Shown here: positions 16,146-23,636 of the stretch, in pieces | How the letters are laid out: each line of letters starts with the position of its first letter | Numbering within the stretch: position 1 is the stretch's first letter | Source: Elusimicrobiota bacterium | GTDB taxonomy: Bacteria; Elusimicrobiota; Elusimicrobia; Elusimicrobiales; UBA9959 | DNA length: 42,728 nucleotides | Direction: 5' to 3' | NCBI GenBank assembly: GCA_016209085.1 | Contig: JACQWV010000035.1 | Location: 1-42,728, forward strand | The notes under the pieces: generated by a model | Told to the model about the DNA's origin: nothing | What the model saw: only the letters and a program-made list of their open reading frames with translations | Databases searched by the model: none | Translations under genes and position numbers: made by a program

Positions 16146-16196
16146 AGCGGTTCAAACCGCTTATTTCAGTATACTATAAATATTTACAGGCATCAA
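16146..16196 (-). promoter_or_regulatory. lexA promoter with palindromic operator
   Basis: On the minus strand a -35 TTGATG (16196-16191) and -10 TATACT (16173-16168) are 17 bp apart. Six bp further lies the perfect palindrome AGCGGTTTGAACCGCT (16161-16146), ending eight bp before the lexA ATG. Its place at the start of transcription is what is expected for autoregulation. The palindrome is unlike the E. coli and B. subtilis LexA boxes. Confidence 0.7.
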
Positions 16197-16227
16197 GGGT
16201 TTATTATAAATTCCTAAAATTTTCGGG

Positions 16228-18390
16228 TTAGTTCTTCCTTACATATTTCATTTTGCGGAGTTTCGTGCCGGGAAAGTAAAAATCCAGAATTTCTTTGTAT
16301 TTTTTCCAGTATTTGCCCGCAAGACCGGCCGCTCCGGATTGGCACAGGCCTATGCCGTGCCCCCATCCTCCCCCGTAAATCCAGTAATTTCTTATGTTCC
16401 CGTTTTTGAACTTGTTGATTTCAATTTCAAAAAGAGTGCTTTTAACGGACGCAAAGCCCATGATGTTGCGTATCAGGTGCTCTTTTGTGACAGTGACTGA
16501 TTTCTTCACGCCTTTTATCAGGATTGAGTTGACGTTTCCGGATATGCCTCGCCTGAGCGGGATAATGGCTTTAATGGGCCCGACATTGTACTCCCTGTTG
16601 ATTCTGTATTCTATGTCCTTGTGTTTTATGATTCTCAGCCATCTGAAATGAGCGGATGAGGCTACGCCGGGATAATTGCAGTTTGAAGCAGGCGTTCCGG
16701 TTATCCATAGATGGAATTTCCACGGCGAATCCTGGGGCTGAAGGGGCGCTCCCAGTTTATCCGGATGCCCGTCAAGATAGGACACGCTTCCCCACCCAGC
16801 CGCATCGCTTGAGGCTTGTATGTATCCGCCGCAGCTGGAATGATAAAAGGGGCTCGCTATTTTTCCGCGAAAAGTCAGGATTTCGGACTGCGTGTCAATG
16901 ACCGACCTGTTTGTTGAAGGAGTCTCCCATGAAACGCCTTTATATACCTGGCAATGCTGGCTGTCGCATATATGATAGCCTTCTTTTTTGTGTTTTTCTA
17001 ACGCTCTTCTCATGACCGCCTGGGTCCGGGCTATTACTGACTGGGCTTTCAGGGCTTCAAGGGGCCAGCCGGAAATCATTTCAGACGGCACCACGCCCAG
17101 AAGATATGTCTCCAGGTCAATGATGTTGACTATCCCGATTCCCTTTCCGTGAACTGGATAAAGCTCAATAATCCCGCGGAATTCCCTGTCGGAATTCGCA
17201 AAATACGGGTTTTTTGAATTTTTTATTCTTTCAAAAACGATTGACCCTGTGGAATGCCGCTCTGCGGCAATTTTGCCATCGCCAAAATTATTCCACAGGG
17301 TTGACCCGGTTTTTGTCTGTTTGGGTCTTAATAAAATCGGGCCGGTAAATCTGCCGTATACCGCCTGTTTGGCATCCTTGAGAACCAGCTTGTTGTTTTC
17401 AAAATTTATGCTCCATGTCTCATCCGGTTCCGCATCCGCGTATATTTTGCCCGTGAGTTTTCCGGCGAGTATGAAGCCGTGGAACGAACGGATTTTTAAA
17501 GTTTTGTTTATGCCCTGGCTGCCTGCCATGTTCGCGCCTATTCCCACGCGCAGGTTTATTGATTTGCCGAGGAAGCTCACCGCGTTGCTTATGCCCGGCT
17601 CCGGGGGCCTGGTAATTTTAAAAGGAGGCCTGATTTCCTCAGGCTGTTTCGTCAGCTTGCCTTCCAGCATCTTAACCATCTCTGAGGCAAAGGGGTGGCC
17701 GGGCGCGTAATCAAGTATCCTGTAGTACTGGTTCCACGCTTCGTTGAATTTATGTTCCCTCACGTATATTCCCGCCAGAGGAAGCCGCGCTTCTATGAAA
17801 AACGGGTCTTTTCTGAGGGCTTCTATCAGTCTTCCCTCGGCTTCCTTATACATCTTGAAATTGACGTAATTCCACGCTATTATGTAATCCGCGCCCGCGA
17901 AGCCGGGCCTTATTTTCCTGTATTTTTCAAGATATTCAAGGGATTCGTGCCTTTTGCCCAGGTGAGAATAAACGCTTCCGATTCCGAGCAGAGCTCTTTC
18001 ATGGAGCGGATTTATTCTAAGCGCGTTTGAAAAGTCTGATAAAGCTCCCTGATAGTCTGCCTCATGGAATTTTATCCACCCCGATTCTACGGAAATGTCG
18101 GGGTTGTAAGGGTCTGTTTTAAGGGCTTTTTCAAAAAGCTCAATAGCGGTAGAAGACCTCCCCAAAGATTTGTAAATCACGGCCGCGTCAAGCAGAGGCT
18201 GTATGTCCCGCGGATAAGCTTGGGCCAGCCTCAGATATTCTCCGGCTGATTTGTCAAGTTCGCCTTTGAGGTAATAACCGTAAGCGGTTGAATAATCAGG
18301 CCCTGCAAGGCATGGAATGCTCATGGCCGGGAGGATACATAACAGACCAAAAAAAACGGTTCTCACATGGATAATTTTTCGCATAAACAA
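16228..18390 (-). CDS. Exported TPR protein with SpoIID/LytB domain
   Basis: This 720-residue protein has a signal peptide (about 1-29), tetratricopeptide repeats over about 32-250, and a C-terminal SpoIID/LytB-type domain (about 280-710). The domain carries the family stretches LLGVVPSEMISGWPLEALKAQ, ARTQA and the final GGGWGHGIGLCQSGAAGLA. SpoIID domains cleave glycan strands stripped of stem peptides, so a cell-wall remodelling role in the periplasm is likely. A 20-residue insert (TLWNNFGDGKIAAERHSTGS) is encoded by a palindromic element at 17241-17307. The stop lies in TAACCCGAAAAT, the start of a repeat family seen at other gene ends. A start two codons in (MRKII) is also possible. Confidence 0.9.
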   Translation of the reverse strand: MFMRKIIHVRTVFFGLLCILPAMSIPCLAGPDYSTAYGYYLKGELDKSAGEYLRLAQAYPRDIQPLLDAAVIYKSLGRSSTAIELFEKALKTDPYNPDISVESGWIKFHEADYQGALSDFSNALRINPLHERALLGIGSVYSHLGKRHESLEYLEKYRKIRPGFAGADYIIAWNYVNFKMYKEAEGRLIEALRKDPFFIEARLPLAGIYVREHKFNEAWNQYYRILDYAPGHPFASEMVKMLEGKLTKQPEEIRPPFKITRPPEPGISNAVSFLGKSINLRVGIGANMAGSQGINKTLKIRSFHGFILAGKLTGKIYADAEPDETWSINFENNKLVLKDAKQAVYGRFTGPILLRPKQTKTGSTLWNNFGDGKIAAERHSTGSIVFERIKNSKNPYFANSDREFRGIIELYPVHGKGIGIVNIIDLETYLLGVVPSEMISGWPLEALKAQSVIARTQAVMRRALEKHKKEGYHICDSQHCQVYKGVSWETPSTNRSVIDTQSEILTFRGKIASPFYHSSCGGYIQASSDAAGWGSVSYLDGHPDKLGAPLQPQDSPWKFHLWITGTPASNCNYPGVASSAHFRWLRIIKHKDIEYRINREYNVGPIKAIIPLRRGISGNVNSILIKGVKKSVTVTKEHLIRNIMGFASVKSTLFEIEINKFKNGNIRNYWIYGGGWGHGIGLCQSGAAGLAGKYWKKYKEILDFYFPGTKLRKMKYVRKN
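17241..17307. repeat. Cloverleaf palindromic element in the SpoIID gene
   Basis: CCCTGTGGAAT (17245 on) pairs with ATTCCACAGGG (to 17300). Inside are two further hairpins: GCCGC-tct-GCGGC, and AATTTTG-ccatcgc-CAAAATT. The folded form is a three-way junction. Direct repeats TTGACCC at 17241-17247 and 17301-17307 lie 60 bp apart (20 codons). A relative is at 18988-19045. Confidence 0.85.
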
Positions 18391-18441
18391 AAAACTTCTA
18401 TAATTTATAGTATTAAATTTCAGACAATACTTAAAAACTCC

Positions 18442-18996
18442 ATGAAGAGCGACGACGAACTCATAAAAGCGTTTAAAGACGGCAGCGATTCCGCGTTTTC
18501 AGAACTTCTTACTAGGTATAAGACCCGCGTTTATTCCTACGTCCTGAAAATGACCGGCAACCGGACCGCTTCAGACGACCTGTTTCAGGAAATTTTTTTA
18601 AAATTCGCGGCAAACGTCAATAAATACCGCCCGGAACAAAAATTCTCCAGCTGGATATTTGCGGTTGCCAGAAACCTTGTCATAGATTATCTCAGGAAAT
18701 CTAAAAGAACAGCAATGGGCTCCATAGACGAGGGACAGGAAGACAGGCCCCTTTTAGAAACAATAAAATCACCTGAAAAGACCCCGGAAGAAATCGCATT
18801 GCTGGCTGAAGACAAAACGACGATTGAAAAAGCTTTTGAGAAACTTTCCGAAGAGCAGAGAGAAGTCTTTCTTATGAAGCACTACTCTAAACTTTCCTTC
18901 AGGGAAATATCCGAAATCATGGGCCTTCCCATAGGAACCGTTCTTGCCAGAATGTCCCGCGCAACCGCTAGACTCAGGAAGTATTTACCCCTGTGA
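18442..18996 (+). CDS. ECF-type RNA polymerase sigma factor
   Basis: A 184-residue sigma factor with region 2 (DELIKAFKDGSDSAFSELL through DYLRKSKR) and region 4 (KLSEEQREVFLMKHYSKLSFREISEIMGLPIGTV), joined by a short linker and lacking region 3, as in extracytoplasmic-function factors. The ATG at 18442 was chosen over an in-frame ATG at 18367 because the sequence from 18442 is typical and the extension is not. It is followed by a zinc-finger anti-sigma gene, its likely partner. Its last codons and stop (CCC CTG TGA) lie inside a palindromic element. Confidence 0.93.
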   Translation: MKSDDELIKAFKDGSDSAFSELLTRYKTRVYSYVLKMTGNRTASDDLFQEIFLKFAANVNKYRPEQKFSSWIFAVARNLVIDYLRKSKRTAMGSIDEGQEDRPLLETIKSPEKTPEEIALLAEDKTTIEKAFEKLSEEQREVFLMKHYSKLSFREISEIMGLPIGTVLARMSRATARLRKYLPL

Positions 18997-19045
18997 AATA
19001 ATTTTGCCGTTGAGGCAAAATTGCCGCAAGCGGCATTTCACGGGG
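18988..19045. repeat. Cloverleaf palindromic element at the end of the sigma gene
   Basis: CCCCTGTGAAAT pairs with ATTTCACGGGG and encloses two hairpins (AATTTTGCC-gttga-GGCAAAATT, GCCGC-aa-GCGGC). This is the same architecture and nearly the same sequence as the copy inside the SpoIID gene, in opposite orientation. It supplies the stop codon of the sigma gene and could serve as a transcript hairpin. Confidence 0.82.
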
Positions 19046-19074
19046 CATGCAATAAAATCAGGGGGTTTTTCGTT

Positions 19075-19165
19075 ATATTAAGTAGAAGCAGTAAGGCAAC
19101 AAGGCGATAAGGCGACAAGGTAATAAGTAAAAACGAACTACAAATTACAAACTACGAACTACAAA
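19075..19165. repeat. Short-period tract between sigma and anti-sigma genes
   Basis: After AGAAGCAGT come 8-bp words AAGGCAAC, AAGGCGAT, AAGGCGAC, AAGGTAAT, then a series of ACAAACTACGA type. With the cloverleaf element this fills the 173-bp gap. No gene is visible. Confidence 0.5.
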
Positions 19166-19169
19166 GAAT

Positions 19170-19670
19170 ATGGAATGCAGATTCAAAGAAAAACTACTGC
19201 TGTATTTCTACGGGGAACTGGATGAGGTCGGTAAAGCCCCTGTTTCCGAACACCTCAATTCCTGCAAAGACTGCAGGAATGACCTGGAAGCGTTAAAAAA
19301 GATTTCGGATTATTTTGAAGAAACAACGGCGTCGCCGCCTGATTTGGCGCTGGAAAACGTTTTGAATACGGCTGCCGCGGGGCAAACGGGTTTCAGGGAG
19401 ATTATCAAAGTATTCAGGATGCAATGGAAGAAAATCGCTCTTGGGCTTTCATTCGCCGCGGTTTTTGTCGTTTCAGTCAACGTCCTTACTCATATAGATA
19501 AACCCGATTTAACATCTATGGCATGGGAAACTTCCGCCGTATCTGAAAAGCTGGATTCCATGGAATACTCCATCTATAAAATCAGATTTGATACGTCTCT
19601 GAGCTATTTTTCCGATTTTGATTACACGTATGAAGGCATTCAATCGCAAAAGGAGGAAATAGAGTTATGA
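19170..19670 (+). CDS. Zinc-finger anti-sigma factor (membrane)
   Basis: This 166-residue protein has the zf-HC2 signature EHLNSCKDC (H27, C31, C34) with an earlier cysteine at residue 3, one membrane segment at about 88-107 and a periplasmic tail. Proteins of this kind hold an ECF sigma factor at the membrane and release it on an envelope signal. It is the second gene of the sigma operon, and its stop overlaps the start of the next gene by 4 bp (ATGA). Confidence 0.85.
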   Translation: MECRFKEKLLLYFYGELDEVGKAPVSEHLNSCKDCRNDLEALKKISDYFEETTASPPDLALENVLNTAAAGQTGFREIIKVFRMQWKKIALGLSFAAVFVVSVNVLTHIDKPDLTSMAWETSAVSEKLDSMEYSIYKIRFDTSLSYFSDFDYTYEGIQSQKEEIEL

Positions 19671-20392
19671 ACAAGAAACTGACATTGTGGATTGCGGCCC
19701 TGTTTCTGGCCGCCGGGACATTCTCATACGCGAGCGCTCAGGAAGAGCCCGGTGAAGAAGATGAAAATGTCCAGGAGCAGACGTGGGAAGGAGGCGAACG
19801 TCCTGAATTCGCGCCGGGGCCCGGAATGAGGCAGGGCATGGGTCCGGGCAAGAATATGGCCGTGGAAAAATTCCATGTTAAGGGACGGATGGGAAAAGCC
19901 GGGTTTGAACAGGGCCGGCACGGAATAGGAGGCATTGAACCTGAAGAAATTGAAAACATGGTCTGTTCAACGATAAAAGATCACAACCCTGCTTTTCTTG
20001 AAAAACTTGAACAGCTTAAAAATCTGGCGCCTGCCAAATACAAAATGCTGGTGCGCCAGACAGCCAAAATGCTGGCTTTTGCCAGATTTGAAAAAGACAA
20101 AGCACTGGAAAAGGACGTCGTAAAAGGCATTTCCCTTGAATTTGACACAAGGGAATTAGGCGCGTCCTATGAAAAAGCCGACGACGCCCAAAAAGGCAAA
20201 ATCAAAAAAGAACTGGAGGCAAAAGTCGCCGAACAGTTTGATCTCAAACTTAAGGGACAGGAAATAAGAATAAAAAAGCTGGACAAAGAGATTACCAAAC
20301 TGCGCGGTCAGATGGAAAAGAGAAAAGCCAATAAATCAAAAATAGTCAAAGACAGGGTTGACGAACTTGTAGGCGAAGGAGAGTCCTGGTAA
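19667..20392 (+). CDS. Exported coiled-coil protein of the sigma operon
   Basis: A 241-residue protein of unknown family. It has a signal peptide (about 1-24), an acidic then Gly/Pro/Met-rich segment (about 25-80, with many Gly-Met-Gly-Pro runs), and a helical, Lys/Glu-rich C-terminal half with a probable coiled coil at about 180-235. It is translationally coupled to the anti-sigma gene, so it is likely either the sensor that modulates the anti-sigma protein or an output of the stress response. The layout recalls CpxP/ZraP-like periplasmic metal or misfolding sensors, but no LTxxQ motif is visible. Confidence 0.72.
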   Translation: MNKKLTLWIAALFLAAGTFSYASAQEEPGEEDENVQEQTWEGGERPEFAPGPGMRQGMGPGKNMAVEKFHVKGRMGKAGFEQGRHGIGGIEPEEIENMVCSTIKDHNPAFLEKLEQLKNLAPAKYKMLVRQTAKMLAFARFEKDKALEKDVVKGISLEFDTRELGASYEKADDAQKGKIKKELEAKVAEQFDLKLKGQEIRIKKLDKEITKLRGQMEKRKANKSKIVKDRVDELVGEGESW

Positions 20393-20411
20393 ACAGCAGT
20401 AAAGAGTAAAG

Positions 20412-20533
20412 GTAAATATTCAGCGAATCCCGTTGTCATTCCCACGAAACTTGTCCCTGCAGGTAGTAAGCAGGGAGTGGGAATCCATAGATTCCCGTTT
20501 ACACGGGAATGACGTGCTTCAGTGAGCATTTAC
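20412..20533. repeat. 122-bp shell element with GTCATTCCC core, copy 1
   Basis: This is identical, as far as can be read, to 38046-38167 in the opposite orientation. Ends are GTAAATATTCAGCGAA and (reverse) GTAAATGCTCACTGAA, an imperfect 16-bp terminal inverted repeat. The core has GTCATTCCC palindromes (CCCGTTTACACGGG and a CCCTGC...GCAGGG stem). The rest of the gap 20393-20563 is low-complexity GTAAAG-type sequence. Confidence 0.85.
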
Positions 20534-20563
20534 GAGTAAAGGGTAAGAGGTGAAGAGTTTAAA

Positions 20564-20600
20564 GAAATAGGCTGTCCATACGGACAGCCTATTTCTTTTT
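20564..20600. terminator. Bidirectional terminator between the sigma operon and the protease gene
   Basis: A perfect 14-bp stem GAAATAGGCTGTCC, loop ATAC and its complement are followed by TTTTT on the plus strand. On the minus strand the stem is followed by TTTAAAC, so it can serve the converging subtilisin gene too. Confidence 0.85.
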
Positions 20601-20620
20601 CTAAGTTTTTGATAGTCAAG

Positions 20621-21868
20621 TTATTTTAAACTCGCTAATTGCATAAGCGTCGTAATGAGTTTTCCCGCGTCGACAAGACCGGCTCCCTGTTCCTCCGGCT
20701 TAAGATTCAACGACACGGCGGCTTTCGCAAGAGTCTGTTTGACTTCTTCCGGCTTTGTTATTCCTAACTGCACGACTAATGCGGCAAGCCCTGCCATGTG
20801 CGGGCATGCCATTGAAGTGCCTGACAATGTTTTGTATCCGCCGCCCTTGAAGGTTGAATAAACGCTGACTCCGGGAGCTATGAAGTCAATCTCAGGACCT
20901 CTGGAAGAAAAAGACGCTATCTTATCCGAGGAATTTGAGGCTGATACAGCTATTGACTCCGCGTATTTGGCCGGATAACCTACAGGACCGGAATCATTGC
21001 CTGCCGCGCATACAACTACCACACCCTTGTCGTAAGCGGCCTTAACCGCTTTTTCCATTGAGGCTGTTGTTTGCGAACCACCTAAGCTCATGTTAATGAC
21101 ATTGATTCCGTTGTTTACGCACCACTCTATTCCCGCAATGACAGATGAATATGAACCGCTTCCGTTTTTATCAAGGACTTTTACGCCGTAAATAAAGACT
21201 TTCGGAGCGACTCCTGCCACGCCCTTAAGGTCCTTTATCGCGCCGATGGTGCCTGACACATGGGTTCCGTGGCCGTGGTCGTCAAGAGGAGGCTGATCCG
21301 GCTTTATGGCATTGTATCCGCCTGCGTAATTCGGCGCTATGTCAGGATGCGTGTAATCTACGCCGGTGTCTACTACGCCCACTTTAACCCCTTTGCCGTC
21401 AATAACGCTCCACGCCCCTGCCGCGTTAACTCTTTTTATTCCCCAGGGCAGTTCTTTTTCTTCTTCAGGCGTTAATTTTTCGTCTGATTCCCACAAGGAT
21501 TGGGGGGTTTCCAGCGGAACTTCTCCGCTTTTTATGGTTTCAATCGTTGACTCAAGACTCGGCAGAGGAATTGCCTCAAAAGAATCGGCTGATTCAATCC
21601 ATTTAAGGTATTTGTCTTCCTCCACGTTGGTTACTCCTTTAAGCGAGTATATTTTGGCGTCTTTTATTTCATCTGGGAATTCAACGGCAAGGGCGTCTAT
21701 GATTCTCAGTTCTCTTATGACTTTCCCTTCAAGGCTTTGCACCCGGCTGATTCTATCCTGATGAGGCGTTTCAGGATAGAACGTCACAATTTTCTGCGAC
21801 GCGTTAGCCTGGACCAAAAGTCCCATGGACAGGGACCAGATGGCGCCTATAATTCTGACGTTAAACAT
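20621..21868 (-). CDS. Subtilisin-family serine protease (S8)
   Basis: A 415-residue secreted protease: signal peptide (about 1-23), a propeptide-like domain (about 26-90, I9-type pattern KIVTFYP...VTNVEEDKY), and a catalytic domain with D167 (VGVVDTGVD), H200 (HGHGTHVSGT), oxyanion N291 (AAGNDSGP) and S352 (SGTSMACPHMAG). The ATG at 21868 was chosen because AGGAGG lies six bases upstream and a signal peptide follows directly; an upstream in-frame ATG at 21922 has no such site. It is monocistronic, ended by the bidirectional terminator. The 278 bp upstream hold no gene. Confidence 0.94.
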   Translation of the reverse strand: MFNVRIIGAIWSLSMGLLVQANASQKIVTFYPETPHQDRISRVQSLEGKVIRELRIIDALAVEFPDEIKDAKIYSLKGVTNVEEDKYLKWIESADSFEAIPLPSLESTIETIKSGEVPLETPQSLWESDEKLTPEEEKELPWGIKRVNAAGAWSVIDGKGVKVGVVDTGVDYTHPDIAPNYAGGYNAIKPDQPPLDDHGHGTHVSGTIGAIKDLKGVAGVAPKVFIYGVKVLDKNGSGSYSSVIAGIEWCVNNGINVINMSLGGSQTTASMEKAVKAAYDKGVVVVCAAGNDSGPVGYPAKYAESIAVSASNSSDKIASFSSRGPEIDFIAPGVSVYSTFKGGGYKTLSGTSMACPHMAGLAALVVQLGITKPEEVKQTLAKAAVSLNLKPEEQGAGLVDAGKLITTLMQLASLK

Positions 21869-22110
21869 AAAGGACCTCCTATCGGTTAAGTGTGCGGGTT
21901 TTCGGGTGTTTAAGGACATCACGAATACAGTTTAATAAAAACCTTGACTGCTGTCATAGGTCTTTGGGGGTAATTTTTAGAGCCCAAAGGGCCTATATGC
22001 GTTTAGGCCCTTTGGTACCTGGATTTTAAGCTGAAATTTTCGGAGGTTGCAGGAATCAGGTATCAGATTATAGGTTTTCCCTGTCACCTGTGACTTGCGA
22101 CCTGTTGCCT

Positions 22111-22149
22111 ACCCGAAAAACTCAAGCGTAGCCTGAGTTTTTCGGGTTA
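22111..22149 (-). terminator. Hairpin overlapping the glgA stop
   Basis: ACCCGAAAAACTCA and TGAGTTTTTCGGGT form a long stem around GGCTACGC-type loop sequence. The glgA TAA is the edge of the hairpin (TAACCCGAAAAACTCAGG). It probably acts as a transcript end, and belongs by sequence to the TAACCCGAAAAA repeat family. Confidence 0.65.
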
Positions 22150-23607
22150 AAGGTTGGATTTCTTTTGAATGGTTGCGGCGAAGAGTTTTAAGTATTCTTC
22201 GGCTGATTTGCTCCATGAATACGCGCCGGACATTGCGTTTTTAACCATGGCGTTCCACAATTCCCTGTATTTGAAAAGAGACACTATGTGGCCGAGAACG
22301 GAGTGCATGCCTGTATAAGTGGGAGCGTCAATCGCAAAACCGTTTGAATCTTTCGGCTCCCCGTCATAACGCACCGTATCCTTCAGCCCCCCCGTTCTCG
22401 TAACCACGGGGAGACTGCCGTAACGCATGGCTATCATCTGGCTCAGGCCGCAGGGTTCAAACCTTGAAGGCATGAGAAAAACGTCGGAGCCGGCATAAAT
22501 TTTATGAGCGAGAGTTTCGTCAAAACCGGATTTAAAAAATACGCAGGCGGGAAAATTCTTTGAAAGAGCCGAGAAAGATTCTGCAATGGAAGAGTCCCCG
22601 GAGCCTAAAATCACGAACTGGATTTTATCCACGAATTCCGGAATTATTCCCGCGATTAAGTCAAGGCCCTTCTGCACGTCAAGCCTGGAAACCACTCCTG
22701 CAAGGGGCATGTCCTTGTTTTCAGGCAGCCCGCATTCGTGCTGTAGAGATTTTTTACAGGATGATTTGCCTTTCAGAAAGCTTTTGGCGTCGTAGCCCCG
22801 CCTGATTACGGTATCCGAAGCCGGGTCCCATATTTCGTCGTCTATCCCGTTGATTATTCCGTATAAATCAGCCGACCTGTATTTAAGGATTCCCTCAAGG
22901 CCCCTCCCGAATTCTGCTTTGAGTTTTATTTCCTCCGCGTAGGAAGGACTCACGGTCGTAACCGCGTCCGAGAATACTATGCCCGCTTTCATGAAATTAA
23001 TGCCGCCGTAAAATTCCAGCCTGTCGGGAGTAAAATCCACCCACGTAAATCCGGCTTTCAGGAGCGTCTCTTTGGGAAACATTCCCTGATAGGCTATGTT
23101 ATGTATCGTAAAAACGACGGCGGTTTTTACGTAAAAAGAATCTATGCGGTAAAGGGTTTTCAGATAAGCGGGGATAATCGCTGTCTGCCAGTCATGGCAG
23201 TGAATCACGTCGGGCTTAAAGCCGATGAATTTGGCTCCTTCAAGAACCGCCCTTGAAAAGAACACAAACCGCTCGTCATTGTCTTCATAGTCTCCGAAAT
23301 TAGATCTGTAAATTCCGGGCCTGTCAAAGTATTTGGAATTTTCAATAAAATAAACGGTTATTTTTCCCCAATGCACCATAGCGATTGAGGCCGTTTCAAT
23401 CGCTCCGCCGACCGGGATTAAAAAATTTCCGGGAACCGCCTTGAATGAAAAAGCTCCCTGGCCCGCGCTTCTGTATCTGGGTAAAAACAGAACCACTTCG
23501 TGCTCGTCTATTCTTGAGAAAGTCTGCGACAGAGCCCCGACAACGTCTCCGAGCCCGCCTGTCTTGCAGAACGGAAAAGCCTCGCTTGCCGCAACCAGAA
23601 TTTTCAT
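22147..23607 (-). CDS. glgA: Glycogen synthase (ADP-glucose type, GT5)
   Basis: GlgA adds glucose from ADP-glucose to the growing alpha-1,4 glucan. The 486-residue protein starts with the GT5 signature KTGGLGDVVGAL (K15 binds the nucleotide sugar). It has the HDWQ motif (IHCHDWQTAI), a GVVSRLDVQKGLD segment opening the second Rossmann domain, and the C-terminal LMPSRFEPCGLSQMIAMRYG loop with its catalytic glutamate. It lies 29 bp downstream of galT; together they suggest sugar storage or nucleotide-sugar handling. Confidence 0.96.
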   Translation of the reverse strand: MKILVAASEAFPFCKTGGLGDVVGALSQTFSRIDEHEVVLFLPRYRSAGQGAFSFKAVPGNFLIPVGGAIETASIAMVHWGKITVYFIENSKYFDRPGIYRSNFGDYEDNDERFVFFSRAVLEGAKFIGFKPDVIHCHDWQTAIIPAYLKTLYRIDSFYVKTAVVFTIHNIAYQGMFPKETLLKAGFTWVDFTPDRLEFYGGINFMKAGIVFSDAVTTVSPSYAEEIKLKAEFGRGLEGILKYRSADLYGIINGIDDEIWDPASDTVIRRGYDAKSFLKGKSSCKKSLQHECGLPENKDMPLAGVVSRLDVQKGLDLIAGIIPEFVDKIQFVILGSGDSSIAESFSALSKNFPACVFFKSGFDETLAHKIYAGSDVFLMPSRFEPCGLSQMIAMRYGSLPVVTRTGGLKDTVRYDGEPKDSNGFAIDAPTYTGMHSVLGHIVSLFKYRELWNAMVKNAMSGAYSWSKSAEEYLKLFAATIQKKSNL

Positions 23608-23636
23608 ATAAAACTCCCGCTCTATGCTCTATGTTC

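Noticed and set aside
20308-20529. Short frames read through the 122-bp element (also at 38050)
   Set aside because: They are identical peptides only because the noncoding repeat is identical; no ribosome site or family.
22001-22110. Riboswitch or leader between glgA and the protease
   Set aside because: Only a GGCCCAAAGG-type palindrome and low-complexity words are visible, with no recognisable aptamer.
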